Below, piece after piece: positions 10,166 to 21,707 of a stretch of DNA of 64,000 nt; position 1 is the stretch's first letter, and the number at the start of each line of letters is the position of its first letter. Both the position numbers and the translations under genes were made by a program. The stretch spans positions 3,410,001 to 3,474,000 of the forward strand of contig CM066302.1 of NCBI GenBank assembly GCA_033807695.1, written 5' to 3'. This DNA is from Daedaleopsis sinensis (lineage: Eukaryota > Basidiomycota > Agaricomycetes > Polyporales > Polyporaceae). The notes under the pieces were generated by a model. That model made no database searches, had not been told where the DNA came from, and worked only from the letters and a program-made list of their open reading frames with translations.

Positions 10166-12638
10166 TCACTTCTCCTGGTCGAAAAACGCAACGAGCGCCC
10201 CAACAGGCACCTTCTGCTTCCCAACGAGCGCCTTCGGCGGCGGCGGCCCCGCGCCCGCGCCCGCGCCCTGCTCCTTCGCCTGCCGGCGCACGACGAGCGG
10301 GTCCACGAACTTGCCCGCCGTAGGGGTCACCGGGGTCACCGGGTCCGAGAGCCCGAGCCCGAGCCCAAGGCCGAAGCGGTCCGTCGAGCGCGAGCGCAGG
10401 CGCACGTTCAGCGGCGTGACCGGCGCGGGCGCGGAGATCGCGTGCGACGGCAGCGGCGCGTACATCGACTGCGGGCGCGCGCGCCGCGCGCCCGCCCCTG
10501 CCTTCGCGGCACCGTTCGGGGAGGGCGAGGGCGAGATCGAGGGCGAGGGCGAGGGCGATTTCGAGGTCGATTTGGAGGAGGTGTGGGGCGGGGGCGCGAG
10601 GCCCCCACTTCCGCTCCCACTCCCGCTTGCGCTTGCGCCCCCGCCGAGGTGCCGCCCGGCGGTCCTGCCGATCGTCTCCTCGCCGAGCCCGTCGGACTCG
10701 TCTGCGCTGTGCGGGTCGTCGAGCGCGGAGGCGGAGGAGACGGGCGAGCTCGTGAAGAACGCGGTGCCGAGCTCGCGCGACTGCGAATGCGCGTGGGAGT
10801 GTGGCGTGCCCGGGCGCGAGGCGTCCTCCTGGTCGCTCGCGTCGCTGCGCTCGCGGGACATGATCTGCGTGCCGAGCGCGACGGTGTAGCGTTTGCGGGG
10901 CGTCGGGCTCGCGCTCGCGGGGCGCCACGCGGGGAGGTTCGCGGCGGGGCTCGTGCTGCCGCTCGGCTTCGTCGGGGGGAGCCCGGAGGGGGAGCTGCCC
11001 GCGGAGAACGCGTCTGCCTCCTGCGGGAGCCCGGCGATGGACATGCGCGCCTTCGTTGCGGAGGTGAGCGAGGCCGGGGGCGAGTTCGTTGGGGAGAACG
11101 GCCCTTGGCCCAGGAACGACGAGTCGGGGGGCGACGCGTAGTCCCCGGTGGGATATGGGAGCCGGGTTCGGGAGGACCGCCGGTTGGATGGGACGGGGGT
11201 GGTAGTGGGACTCGTAGGGCCGGGTACCTTGGGAGGCGTAGAACGAGGAGGGCTTGTGACGCTCCTGGAGATGGAGTGCACGGCAATCGAGGAACTCGTC
11301 GAGGGCGCTCTGCCGATAGCAGCAGGCTGGCGTCCTGGGCCAGAGGCGAGGTTTCCGGGGGCGGTGACCATCTTGGCCATCTCGCGACCGAGCTCACCAA
11401 TGCGCCCCTGGAGCTCTGCCATTTCCTCCCTGATTTCGCCGAGCGCACCTCCAGCGTCGCCGTTAGGGTGGGAGTCTTCCTTCTCGCGTTCCTTCTCCAC
11501 GAGCCAGCGCTCCACATCGTCCATGCGCTCTTCGAGAGCACGGACGTGGCTTACGGTCCACTTCTCGAGTTTCTCGAAGCGCTTTGCGACGGTGAGGAGT
11601 GTTCCGGGCACATCGAGGGCGCCCTGGGCATTGAACTGAGCGTACAGGGGTGGTGGTGCTCGGGACGGAGACGCGCCAAGTTCAACTTCTGAGTCGCCTC
11701 CACGTAGAGGCGACGCGGCCAGACTGGGAGGCGTGCTGACCATCCCGCGCGGATGAGGAGAGGGTGACGATGGCGCGGCGAGACCGAGCGTGATGAATGC
11801 AGGATCTTCGAACTTGCGCTCTGGCGTGGTCGGCCACTCTTTGCTCTTCTGTCTCTTTTCGTGTTTCTGTATCTTCTTCTGCTCTTTCACCATCTCTTTC
11901 TCGCGGGCTTTCGTTTCCTGGATGATCTGCTGGGCGGGAGTCAGCGGCTCCTTCGTTGGCGTCAACTTCTGCTTCGCAATATTCCACCAGCCTCCTTCTT
12001 TCTGCGATGAGGATGGCGAGGGAGGAGTGGTTGGCATTGTCTGAGACCGGCTAGGAGGGGGTCGGAGGCCGTCGGGATCGTGCTGCAGCATGGCCATAAC
12101 ACGCTCCTCCACGGTCCGACGTTCTCTTTCTTCTGCCTCTCGCGCGAGTATACGCTCCGCTTCCCGCCTGCTGTGCTCGCGCTCCCTCTCCGCCTCTGCC
12201 TCGAGCTCTTCGTCCGTGGGAAGCCCGGGCGATCGAGCACTCATGTTGCTCATCAAGGAACCGACGCGTTGAGCGAAGTTGGTTGCGAACTGAGTGACTG
12301 ATGGCGTGGGCGATGTAGATCGCTGGCCCCACTGCCGATTGTTGTGCGAGTCGGCGGACGAGGCGTCGCTGACCTCGCCCGTGCGTGGATCGATGGCGAA
12401 CCCGTTCCTCAGAGGCGACGGCGGTCTTCTGTTCCCGTTGACTGGCTCTGGCTGTGGGGAAGAATGATCAACACGTCGGACGCGGCTCAGGATGTGCGAC
12501 AGTAGCTGGGCTCACCAAGTTGAGCGGCGAGGGCGGAGGTGGAAGCGACATGCGCCGTTGCTGGGGTGGGGCAGCCCCCGGGGGAAGCAGATTCGTAGTC
12601 GACATGGATGCCGAGGTTCTGTGGGAAGGTGAGGCCAT
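10166..12638 (-). CDS. Large disordered protein with central coiled coil
   Basis: Exons 12638-12516 and 12451-10166 (intron GTGAGC...CCACA-G) give about 802 residues. The N-terminus is Pro-rich. A charged coiled coil follows (EELEAEAEREREHSRREAER), then a basic Lys/Glu helix (AREKEMVKEQKKIQKHEKR), and a second coiled coil around RFEKLEKWTVSHVRALEERM. Beyond that lie about 350 Ser/Pro/Gly-rich residues with many SP/TP sites. The extreme C-terminus is KVPVGALVAFFDQEK, which looks like a short conserved docking motif. No enzyme domain is seen. It may be a cytoskeletal or polarity scaffold, but that is inference from composition only. Its start is 191 bp from the divergent LCB1 start, so the promoter is shared. 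Confidence 0.68.
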
Positions 12639-12829
12639 GTTTGCTTCGGCGAGCACGAGGCTCAGCTCGCCGTTGCGGACGTTGAGGAGAAGGTCGAACA
12701 AGCGCGTGTGCAGAGAGCCGCGGAAGCCGTGGGCGTTTGCCGCCTGCTCTTCCTTCCCGACCACGACCTCCGCAATTCGTGACGACGGACACGAACGGTA
12801 CGACAGGCACGAACGGCACGACGTTCACG

Positions 12830-14775
12830 ATGAGCAGCGCATCGCAAAGCCTTGATCTGCTCTTCAGCTTCCTCTCGCGGTCGTACGCGACGGTCGAGAC
12901 GAACTTCTTCAGAATCCCCGGCTCTGCTGTCCTCGCGCGCTATGTCAAGTCCTCGCACCAGAACGACCCGGGACGGACGCTGTTGGAGGTCATTCTCATC
13001 ATCTTCGCCATTCGGACCCTTCTGCAGTCGCGAACGCGTAGTGACCAATCGGGAAAGCACTTCATTAAGTTCGACGAGAAGGTATGCCCGCACAGCACCC
13101 CTGTTCCTCCAAGTATTAGCTGAACGCGTTCCTATGTGTAGGAAATCGACGAACTCGTAGATGAGTGGCACCCAGAGCCTCTGGGCCAACCCCTGACCCC
13201 CGAGGAACAAGCCCATCTCGCCTCTGTTCCTGTCATCGTTGGCCCTACGGGTCCCAAACCAAAGCTCGCGTCAGGCAAGACTGTCATCAATCTGGCTAGC
13301 TACAACTTCACTGGACTTGCTGGTAATGAGGAGATCAAGGCGACCGCTGTGGACACGCTCAAGAAGTACGGTCTGGGCAGTTGTGGTCCTCCCGGGTTCT
13401 ACGGTACACAAGGTGAGTTTCACTTGCCTTGTTAGCACGGTGCATACCCTGTCTCGTCAAGATGTCTAGCGGGCAGCCCCGTCGAGACGGAGGTGGGTCG
13501 TTCTTGCAGCAGCACAATACTGAACGCAATATCCAGATGTGCATATGCAACTAGAGAAGGACATCGCTGATTTCCTGGGGGCCGAGGCTGCGATCCTATA
13601 CTCGCAGGCGTTCTCGACCATCAGCTCAGTGATTCCAGCATTCGGCAAGCGTGGCGACGTAATTGTCGCCGACCGCGGCGTGAACTTCGGCATTCAGAAG
13701 GGTCTGCAGATCTCACGATGCAATATCCGCTGGTACGACCACAACGACATGGATAGCTTGGAACATGTCCTCGAGACCATAGAGAAGGAGAGACGCAAGC
13801 GCGGAGGCCCCTTAACTCGTCGCTTCATTGTAACGGAAGGCATCTTTGATCATGACGGCTCCATGGCTGACCTCCCCAAGCTTGTGAGACGCTCCTACAT
13901 TTCCTTCCGTCGTGAAGTTTGAACATTCTTGCAGGTCGAACTCAAGAAGAAATATAAGTACCGTCTGATCCTTGACGAGAGCATCTCCTTCGGCAGCGTC
14001 GGGCGCACTGGTCGTGGTCTTACGGAGCTCTACAATGTCCCTGTGCGTCCCTTTTGTGTACCGCTCTGCATCGGGTCCACTCACAGAAAGCGCAGGCCTC
14101 TGAGGTCGACATGCTTGTCGGATCTGTCGCGACCGGACTGGCCTCATGCGGTGGCTTCTGCGCAGGATCTCATGTTGTCGTAAATCATCAGGTAGGTTTG
14201 GCACATCAGCATCGCGGATCGACACGGACTCAGACTCTATCTAGCGTATCAACGGTACCTCCTTCGTGTTCTCTGCATCCATGCCGGCCGCCCTGTGCGT
14301 CGCTGCTTCCGAAGGCATCAACATCCTGCGCAACACCCCTTCGCTCTTGACCACACTCCAAGAGAACATCCGCGCAGTCCGGGCGATCCTCGACCGCGCC
14401 GACTGCATCACGATCCCCTCTCATCCCGCCAGCGCCACCATCCACCTGCAGGTCCGCTGGCCCACGCTCCAGATCCCCATGGGCACTCCCACGTCCTCCC
14501 CAGGCAAGCCCTCGAACCCGCTCTCCGTCAAACCCCGCGACCCTCCACAGTACAACGTCGAGGTCGAAGAGAAGCTGCTGCAGGATATCGTAGAGGAAGC
14601 GCTTGCGCAAGGCGTGATGATCACGCGCGCGAAGCGCCTCCGCGGCCAGGAGCTCATCGACGTCCGGCCCAGCATCCGTCTCGCCATCACTGCGGCGCTG
14701 TCGCGCAAGGACTGCGAGAAGGCCGCGTCGGTGGTCAAGGCTGCGTTCGTGAAGGTTATCGGGAAGCGTCGGTAG
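12830..14775 (+). CDS. LCB1: Serine palmitoyltransferase subunit 1 (LCB1)
   Basis: Six exons: 12830-13081, 13142-13412, 13537-13883, 13935-14042, 14087-14191, 14245-14775; 537 residues, close to the family length. With LCB2 it condenses serine and palmitoyl-CoA in the ER, the first step of sphingolipid synthesis. A transmembrane helix lies at about 50-67 ([15 protein letters not shown]). The alpha-oxoamine synthase fold follows: [57 protein letters not shown]. As expected for LCB1, the stretch where LCB2 has its PLP-binding lysine reads [16 protein letters not shown] with no lysine, so this is the non-catalytic partner. Intron 2 is long for this locus (124 nt). No TATA box was found; the upstream region is shared with the divergent neighbour. 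Confidence 0.95.
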
Positions 14776-15136
14776 ACAGAGGGTTTGTGCTCGAGGGAGC
14801 TTGGTTAACTGGTTGAAGCCGTAGATGCACGACGCGTGCGAGTACATGTAGACCCATCTAATCTTTGTTTAATATACCCATCTTCGTGGTACTTAAGGGC
14901 CTATATATCTACAGTTGGACGGTCGCGTGCACCCGGCACCGCGTACACGAGAGTTAGCTCCAAATCGTATCCTGCTTAGGTTTGGAACAATCCCCCGACA
15001 GCGAGCGTGTGCATGGACGGTCTTGATATGAGACTAGTATCCTTCTGGGGCGACCCATCGTTGTGAACGGAGGTGTATTGATGTAACGACAAAGCACAAT
15101 AATTGGATTGCGTGGAGCGAGTATTCATACAGATAA
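14776..15136. other. Intergenic, 361 bp
   Basis: A convergent 3' spacer between LCB1 and the F-box pseudogene. No features were recognised. Confidence 0.55.
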
Positions 15137-17000
15137 TCAAGACGATGATGCAAGCGTAGCTTGCTCGTCATTCGATGGCGGGGGCGGAGGTGCGCATCTT
15201 GGGTCTATACCAGGAGACGGGTATGGGCTCAGAATCTCTGCATATAGCTCAATAAGTAGCATCCCAGAGACCAGCAAAGATATGTCTGGTACGTACACAT
15301 GCGCAGGATCGTACGAGAGCACGAATCGCGGCTTGGCGCAGCGCAGAGGGCGGAACTCGGCCCAGGTGGCGGAGGGATATCCATGATACAGGAGGCCGAC
15401 GTATTCCAAGCAGGGACACTCTTGGAGGATGTCGACGATCTCGGGACCCCGCCGTTTCTTGAAGATTTTGAACCACGCATCGCGCTTTTTATGACTAGTA
15501 CAGTATGGCCCATGGTCGTCGTGAAAGTCGAGGTTCAGATGCACGGAGCGCAGGGACTTGAGCGGGGTCAGTAGGCGGGCAATGTGTTTCTAACGGCCGG
15601 CCGGCGTGGTGGAGGGCAAACATCATCAACACGGACAACTTCAGGTACGCCGAATGAGGACTTACATGGTCGACCTGCTCGTTCCAATCATCCCGATACC
15701 GGTGAAGCTCGAGATGGGAGAACCTCGGATATGTGGCCGCAATATACCCAAGCAGCTCATCGTCCGACCCGACACTATCCGCGCGATAGACGAGCTCGAG
15801 GCTTGCAAGACGGGGCAGGTCCATGCGCTTCAGTATAGAGAGGCAATCGGTGGAGGACAACACAGGCATCATCCACATGTCGCAGTATGAGCTAATCCGG
15901 CGATGGTAGTACCGAGGGCAGTCTCGAAGAGAAAGGTGCGTCATCTGTGTTGCGTCGATGGAGAAGATGTCATCCTCGAGATCGGGGAATGCGACGGTAA
16001 GAGATCTCAATCCAACGAGGATTGTAGATGGGATGAATGAGCACCGAGAATCGGGGCCTTATCTATGTTCATGCGGCAACAAACCTGGACAGAGAGGCTC
16101 GAAAGCTGTGAGAGCGAGGAGAGTAGGACGGGGAGTGTGTCGGCATGATCTTGATCCAGATATCGCCCCTCAATTGTGAGATCGCGCAGGTTAGGCCAGG
16201 GCAGCTTGGCCATGTCTGGGAAAGAGCCGCCTCCATAGGTAGGGTGAGTTGCCGCGCCGTGCTGCTCATGCCGAGCACGACAGCAGATATACAAGCAGAT
16301 TCGTGCGAAAAGAGCTTCTCAAGAGCCTGGGGCGTTGTGGGCATCCTTTGAAAGTTATCATGTTTACCCTCCAGCCAAAATGGCCGTTTGCAGGAGAACG
16401 TGGTGAGTTGGACCGACATCGCAGACGCCTGATCTGCAGGATATGGTTCGATTGAGGTGAAGTTGATGCGTGAGCTGAAAGTGATAGATCGCAGGCAAGG
16501 ACGAGCGAGACATTTCTTGAGTATGTTGCAGGAGATCATGAACCGTGGATTGTCGAAGGTAATCTCCGTGATGCAAGGAAAACTATCCAGCAGACATTCG
16601 AACTGCTCTGGGGTGAAGTGTTCGCCCCGGGGAAGTGGTACAATGCACAAGTGGCTGCTAGATGGTTAGACAATAATTTGACGAGGAACGTGTAGAACAC
16701 GACATAGCGGACGAGTAGACGTATTGCGTCGGGAAATCCTGCTTGAGCAGCGGTCTTGCACTTATAGAATAGAACTGGGGCAACAAGAGTTCGAAGAGTG
16801 CGAGAGCACGAAGCAAGTTTATGGAGAGAGTTTCGTCTCCCTCTGAGTTCTAAGGCTATCAAGAGCGTAACTAACCTGAGTTGAGGTTTGAATCGGGGAG
16901 AATATTCCGGCGGGGGCCTACATGCACTAGATGCAATAAGCTCATGCATATAAGCAGGTGGTGAGATGGTAGCTGGTAATGCATCGGAGGTAGGGTTCAT
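15137..17000 (-). pseudogene. F-box paralogue B with several lesions
   Basis: Clear paralogue of C and D: F-box region LHKLASCSRTLRTLVAPVLF (from an ATG near 17000), degenerate LRR body, and C-terminal block HIARLLTPLKSLRSVHLNLD...GPEIVDILQECP (exon 15580-15137). Three defects are visible. The donor conserved as CG/GTATGT in paralogues A, C and D reads CG/CTATGT at 16708-16702. The frame shifts after LPMEAAL near 16225, resuming as FPDMAKLPWPNLRDL. It shifts again near 16030, where ILGAHSS breaks before ILVGLRSLTVAFPD. The last intron (GTAAGT, about 15671-15581) remains normal. Non-functional unless the assembly is wrong at these points. Confidence 0.72.
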
Positions 17001-18229
17001 CTCGTGTTTGCTTGTGGCCGGATGGAAGGAAGAGACAAGTACAGTCTTCAAAGCTTCACCCGCCGCTGCCTTATATGGCAGAGTAGCGCTCGATAGGCGC
17101 GCACTGCGCCTTGTGTGGTACAAGCGCGCTCAGGCCACGCATTGGGCGGGCGGGTGAAGACTGTACCACCCTCTAGATGGTAGAAACTTGCAATTGAAGC
17201 TCCTGCAGTTCCAGCCAAACTTTGAAAGGGGTCCGCCATAGGAAGGATATGACTGGTTCCAGCGCTAGGTGAAGATACCCCATCGTACCGCACATACTTA
17301 GCACGAGTGCAGCGAGTTCACCACACGTGCAGTGGCAGGATTTTCGTTAGACCTGCTGAGAAGAACGAATCTTGTCAGGGCGGTGGATATCAGAGAAACT
17401 TGTGAGCGACGTATACGGATCGGTAAGCGTGAAACAACGCTTGCGTCAACAACCCCAAGAACTGCAGACGGAAATAGGTGAGAGCAGCGAGGGAAGCCCA
17501 CTCCAAAGTGCGCTTCGTAAGGTGAATGTAATCTCTGCAAGAGAGCGAAAAATTTAAACGTTCTCTAGCAGACGTACTATAGATTGGAGGTGTCATTGAG
17601 ATCACAGGGTCCCCTGCCGGTAGGGCGAACGTTCAACCACCTCCCCGAAGCTCGACTGCGATGAAACGAATCACATCTGCATTGAGCATCCGGAGCCTGA
17701 TAGACAATGTGTCAGTACCCTATACTTCATAAAAGCAGCGAAGAGGACAACCGACGTTCGCGTTCGTGGGATGAACAAAGGCCCTCCCCGCTGTTAGGAC
17801 TTGGACTTGCACTTTGAGGAACAGGAGATTGAGAGTTTGCGGCCGTCATCAGCACGACTTGGTGATTTCTGCGTGGGTTCTGGCCACGGGATGAGGAGAG
17901 TCATAAGTGCACAATCGGAGGCCGGAGCATCTGTATTGGTGATAAGTTATAGTCTCGGATTGCGATGTTGTCCGTCATGCCATGGCGGTTGTCAACAACG
18001 AGGTCCAGGAGGAAGATCTCCCAGATCAATAAATCGGATACTTATGTACTATGCTGGAGCGTCTATCTAATCTTCAACATTTTCAGTCCCATGCCTTACT
18101 TGACCTCACACCCTCACCCTCCCTGACCCACTTTGTTGACCAATCGACGACCAAGTCCATGTCATCCATAGTATGGAAGAGAAACGCGCCAAAACGTGAG
18201 CACTCACTTATTACCTGTTGTTTTCCAAG
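17001..18229. other. Intergenic, 1.2 kb
   Basis: Contains the promoter side of pseudogene B and, at its right end, the unresolved 5' exon or exons of the Myb gene (candidate ATGs at 18160-18175 followed by GTGAGC at 18196). Nothing else was recognised. Confidence 0.45.
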
Positions 18230-19474
18230 GATATATGCTCACGTCGGACCAGCTTGGAGGCGCTGGAGAAATTCATACAGTCGCAGAAGGCCCTCCTCGA
18301 GAGGACCCACGCCGACATAGCGAGACTGGGGGAGCTGCGCAAGGATGTGGAGAACGATCCCCCTCATGACTGGGAGAGCTTGGGCAGCAAGGTGCGTTCT
18401 CGCACGTAGTCCCCCTGCTCCCCGCTGACTGCTAGGCAGCTCAACGACCCCGCCTTCCGGCTCAGCGAGCAGCTGGACGCCATGCCCGCACTCCCAGAGA
18501 ACCTAGACTGGTCCGTGTTCGCAGGGGCCGACCCCGCCCCCTTCCGTACTCTTGCTGCCAACGCACGCGAAGCGTACGCTGCGAAGAACACCCCTCCCCA
18601 GAAGCAGCTCACCGCTCCCTCCGCCCTGCGCCAGTTCGTCGCCGCCCGGCGTGTGGCCATCATCGACCCCGTTCTCAGCACGTTCCGTCTCCCCGACGAC
18701 CTCGCCATGCTATCTTCCGACGACGAGCCGGACCCCGAGGAGCTCCGGCGCGCACGCGAGCGGGACAAAATCCGCGACCTCAAGAAGCGGCGCATCGAGG
18801 GCGACGCGGGGACGCCCCTGTTCGCTGGACTCGGGCTCTGCAGACCTGTTTCGGGTGTGTTCATCCGGCGCGACCAGGAGGACGAGAGTGCGGAGGTGGA
18901 CATCTCTGTCTCCATGGGCGATGAGGCCAGGGCCCCGTCTGCCCTCGGTTCTGGCTCGGAGGTCCCTATGCCGGTGGACACCCCAGCGACCAACGTGACA
19001 TCGCCTGTCTCAGCCTCACTTCCCGCGCAGACCTCGACGCGAAGAGAGAGCCGGCCTACGCGTAACGCCCAGGCGGACGCTAAGAAAGCAAAGGCGCCTC
19101 CGAAAGCCAAGCCGAAGCCGAAGCCGAAGGTCGAACCGGACGAGGAGGAGACCCCCGCCGCGGGTCCCCCGCGTGACAAGAACGGCAAGGCGAAATCGGA
19201 GACGTACAAACAGGCGTGGTCCGTGTCCGAGCAACACTTGCTCGAACGTCTGCTGGAGGAGATACCGGATGGGGAAAAGAACAGGTGCGTGGGTTGACTG
19301 CGAATCCGGCTGCACGGGAGCTGAGCGGTTCGGACGTGCAGGTGGGCAAAAATATCGAAGGCGATGAATGGGCGGCGTACCGCGAGGCAGGTTGCGAGCC
19401 GCGTGCAAAAGTACTACGAGAAACTGAAGCGGTTCGGCATAGAGGTGGGCAGCAGCAAAGGTGCTGCTGGGTGA
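18230..19474 (+). CDS. ZZZ3-like Myb/SANT-domain protein
   Basis: Exons 18230-18391, 18440-19284 and 19342-19474 are in phase; the initiating exon upstream is not resolved because the short ATG exon near 18173 does not keep frame. The N-terminal part is helical (LEALEKFIQSQKALLER). The middle is acidic then Ser/Thr-rich, and a basic Lys-Pro track (PKAKPKPKPKVEPDEEE) precedes the DNA-binding domain. The Myb repeat spans the last intron: KQAWSVSEQHLLERLLEEIP then WAKISKAMNGRRTARQVASR followed by VQKYYEKL. This resembles the Myb domain of human ZZZ3, a subunit of the ATAC acetyltransferase complex. No ZZ finger is present. A GTGAGC overlapping the stop and an acceptor at 19530 could add a 30-residue tail ending at 19620. 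Confidence 0.7.
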
Positions 19475-19817
19475 GCGCGAGAGGCCATGGTCCGGAACTC
19501 TTTACGTGTAATATACCACATTTCTTCAGATCTGGACGTGCGCATGTATCCATAGCATTTCTCCATGTCGCCGACGAAGAGCCGTACTGTCGTCGTCGAG
19601 CGGGCACGGTGGGCGGGTGAAACGCCGCGATGGGACCTGTACAGTCTCCCGGTGATCATATGACCTGTGATTCTCTTCACGCGCACTGGACTGGGGCTCG
19701 TCCGCTCAACTTGAACTTGAACTCAGCCTCTGTCCGCCGTTCCTCGCCAGCACATCCCTCGCCCGCCCTTTCGACCCCTTCCTGTCTCTCCTCGCCCCCC
19801 TCACGACCCCGCACGAC

Positions 19818-20864
19818 ATGGCCAAGCAGTTTGACGCCAACAACGCGCAGAATCTCGTCGAGGTGCGTGCGCGCCGTGCGGGCCTGCAGGCGCCGGAACT
19901 CACCTGCGAACCTTGCCTCCCCACAATGTAGATCGAGAAACAGTGAGTCGCAAATGCCGGCCCCTCGCGAGCTCGCAGCCTGATGTCTACGCCGCGAAGG
20001 TTCGCCGTGAAGGCCGTCGAACACGCCCAGGTATGTGATGCCGGTGGAGCACCCTCGCATGTCTTGACTCGCGCACTGCGCTCTGCGACGCGTCTTCGCC
20101 CCTGCAGACCTACTGGAACCTTCTTGAGAAGGTCACCCCACGCGACCTCAAGCTCACCAAGTACGTCGTCGGCATCGGTTGACAGTAAAGCAAGCGCTGA
20201 CCGTGCCTCCCTCTCTTTCCGCTCCCACTCTGTGTGGTGTGTCCGCCCGCCCAGAATCGACGATGAGATCTTCGAGCACGCGATGGAGGTGTTCCCGGAG
20301 CTCAAGGAGAACGAGCACGAGAAGGTCATCAAGCTCGACGAGGAGTGGATGAAGAGCGAGTCGGGCAAGAACCGCTGGCGCGACTTCATCCAGCAGTGAG
20401 TCCCCCCTCCTCCCCAGTGCGAGCTCGGGCCCGCTCTTACGCCCGCCGCCCGCCGCCCACAGCTACGAAAAGAAGGTGAAGGACTACAACTTCGGGTCGC
20501 TCATCCGGACGGACGCGCGCCAGGAGTACAGCGAGACGAACACGATCTTCGTCACCCGAATACAGGTGCGCTCCCTTCTCCGTGTCTGGCTGCGTTTCTG
20601 TCTCCGCTGCTCCCTCCCCTGCACTCCCCTTCCCCTGCACTCCCCTTTCCTGCGCTCGCGCCCTCTGCCCAACTCCGAGTCCGAGCTCCGCTCACGCGTG
20701 CATGTCCCCGGCAGTTCTACGTGTTCGAGATCGCGCGCAACCGGCTCGGGCTGAACGACAAGGCGCACGAGATCGCGAAGGAGGAGGCCGCGAAGGAGAA
20801 GGAGAAGGCCGCGAAGGAGAAGGCGCGTGCGGAGCGCGAGAAGCAGAAGAAGAGAAAGAACTGA
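19818..20864 (+). CDS. PBDC1/Chp1-family eEF1A chaperone
   Basis: Seven exons: 19818-19862, 19932-19942, 20000-20030, 20108-20160, 20255-20395, 20463-20565, 20715-20864; 177 residues. Family hallmarks are visible: FAVKAVEHAQTYWNLL, LKLTKIDDEIFEHAMEVFP, ESGKNRWRDFIQ, DYNFGSLIRTDARQEYSETN and TIFVTRIQFYVFEIARNR. The family (human PBDC1, yeast Ypl225w/Chp1) was once labelled polysaccharide biosynthesis domain. The yeast member is now known as a ribosome-associated chaperone for nascent eEF1A. The last ~35 residues form a Lys/Glu/Ala-rich charged tail, common in fungal members. Exon 2 is an 11 nt microexon required to keep frame. Confidence 0.93.
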
Positions 20865-21707
20865 GCTGGGCTGGGGCGCACGGGGACGAGCGAGGAGGAG
20901 GACCGGTGAAGCGCAGGAGCACACCGCGCGCTGCCATCCGTGCCCGACGGTGCGCGTACACCCGGCACGCGGCGCCGCGCACGGCTTGTATCGTTGTATA
21001 TTTATGCACGGGTAAATAAAGGAGTTCATCTGGGATGTCTGCGTCGCTGGCCGTGCCCATCGCTGCTTTGGGGGAGAGGTGACTGCTCCAGCCACATTCT
21101 CGAATCTCGAGGACAGGTCTGGTATATGTATTGTAATGCATATGAATTTGACCACGGAAATATGATCCGTTTCCACCTCGACATCGACTCGGAAGCTGAA
21201 GCTAGAAGCTTTTGGCCCTAGTACTAATCAGTATGTAGGTCCCTCACGCCAGAGCACGCCAGATGCCATCGCATTACGGTACCCCGCAGCGCAATTGGGT
21301 TCTACTTGCAGGGTACGTGCGTAGAGATAACGGTGAGATCTCACGCGCACGACGCATCTGGCAGGTCCTTTGTAGCGGCCCAAACATGCATATAGTCAAG
21401 GCCGCCAGTTGGCTGTGCTTGGCTGTTTACTGGCAGTTATCTTCCACTGGCCATCCTGGATTGCTCACCGGGTGTACACGATAACCACACAGGGCCGGAC
21501 TGGTATAGTACGACGGGCTCTCCGCGACATGTTGCAAGCCGTCCACTGACGCGGTATAGACTGGATGGGGATACGTACATGACTTACTCAAGGTACAGTA
21601 CGTATGTGTCAGTGCGCACTCAAAGGCGGCGCCGAGCACCTGAGGCCTCAGCTAGAATTATCAGTTTGTGCACGGGCGAGGGACAGAGACGGGCGACGGG
21701 AGGCGCG
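20865..21707. other. Intergenic, 843 bp
   Basis: A convergent 3' spacer between the chaperone gene and the SDR gene. No gene or repeat was recognised. Confidence 0.55.

Noticed and set aside
9983..11692. 569-codon plus-strand frame
   Set aside because: Arg/Gly-rich antisense shadow of the disordered protein on the minus strand, whose low-complexity codons keep the opposite strand open.
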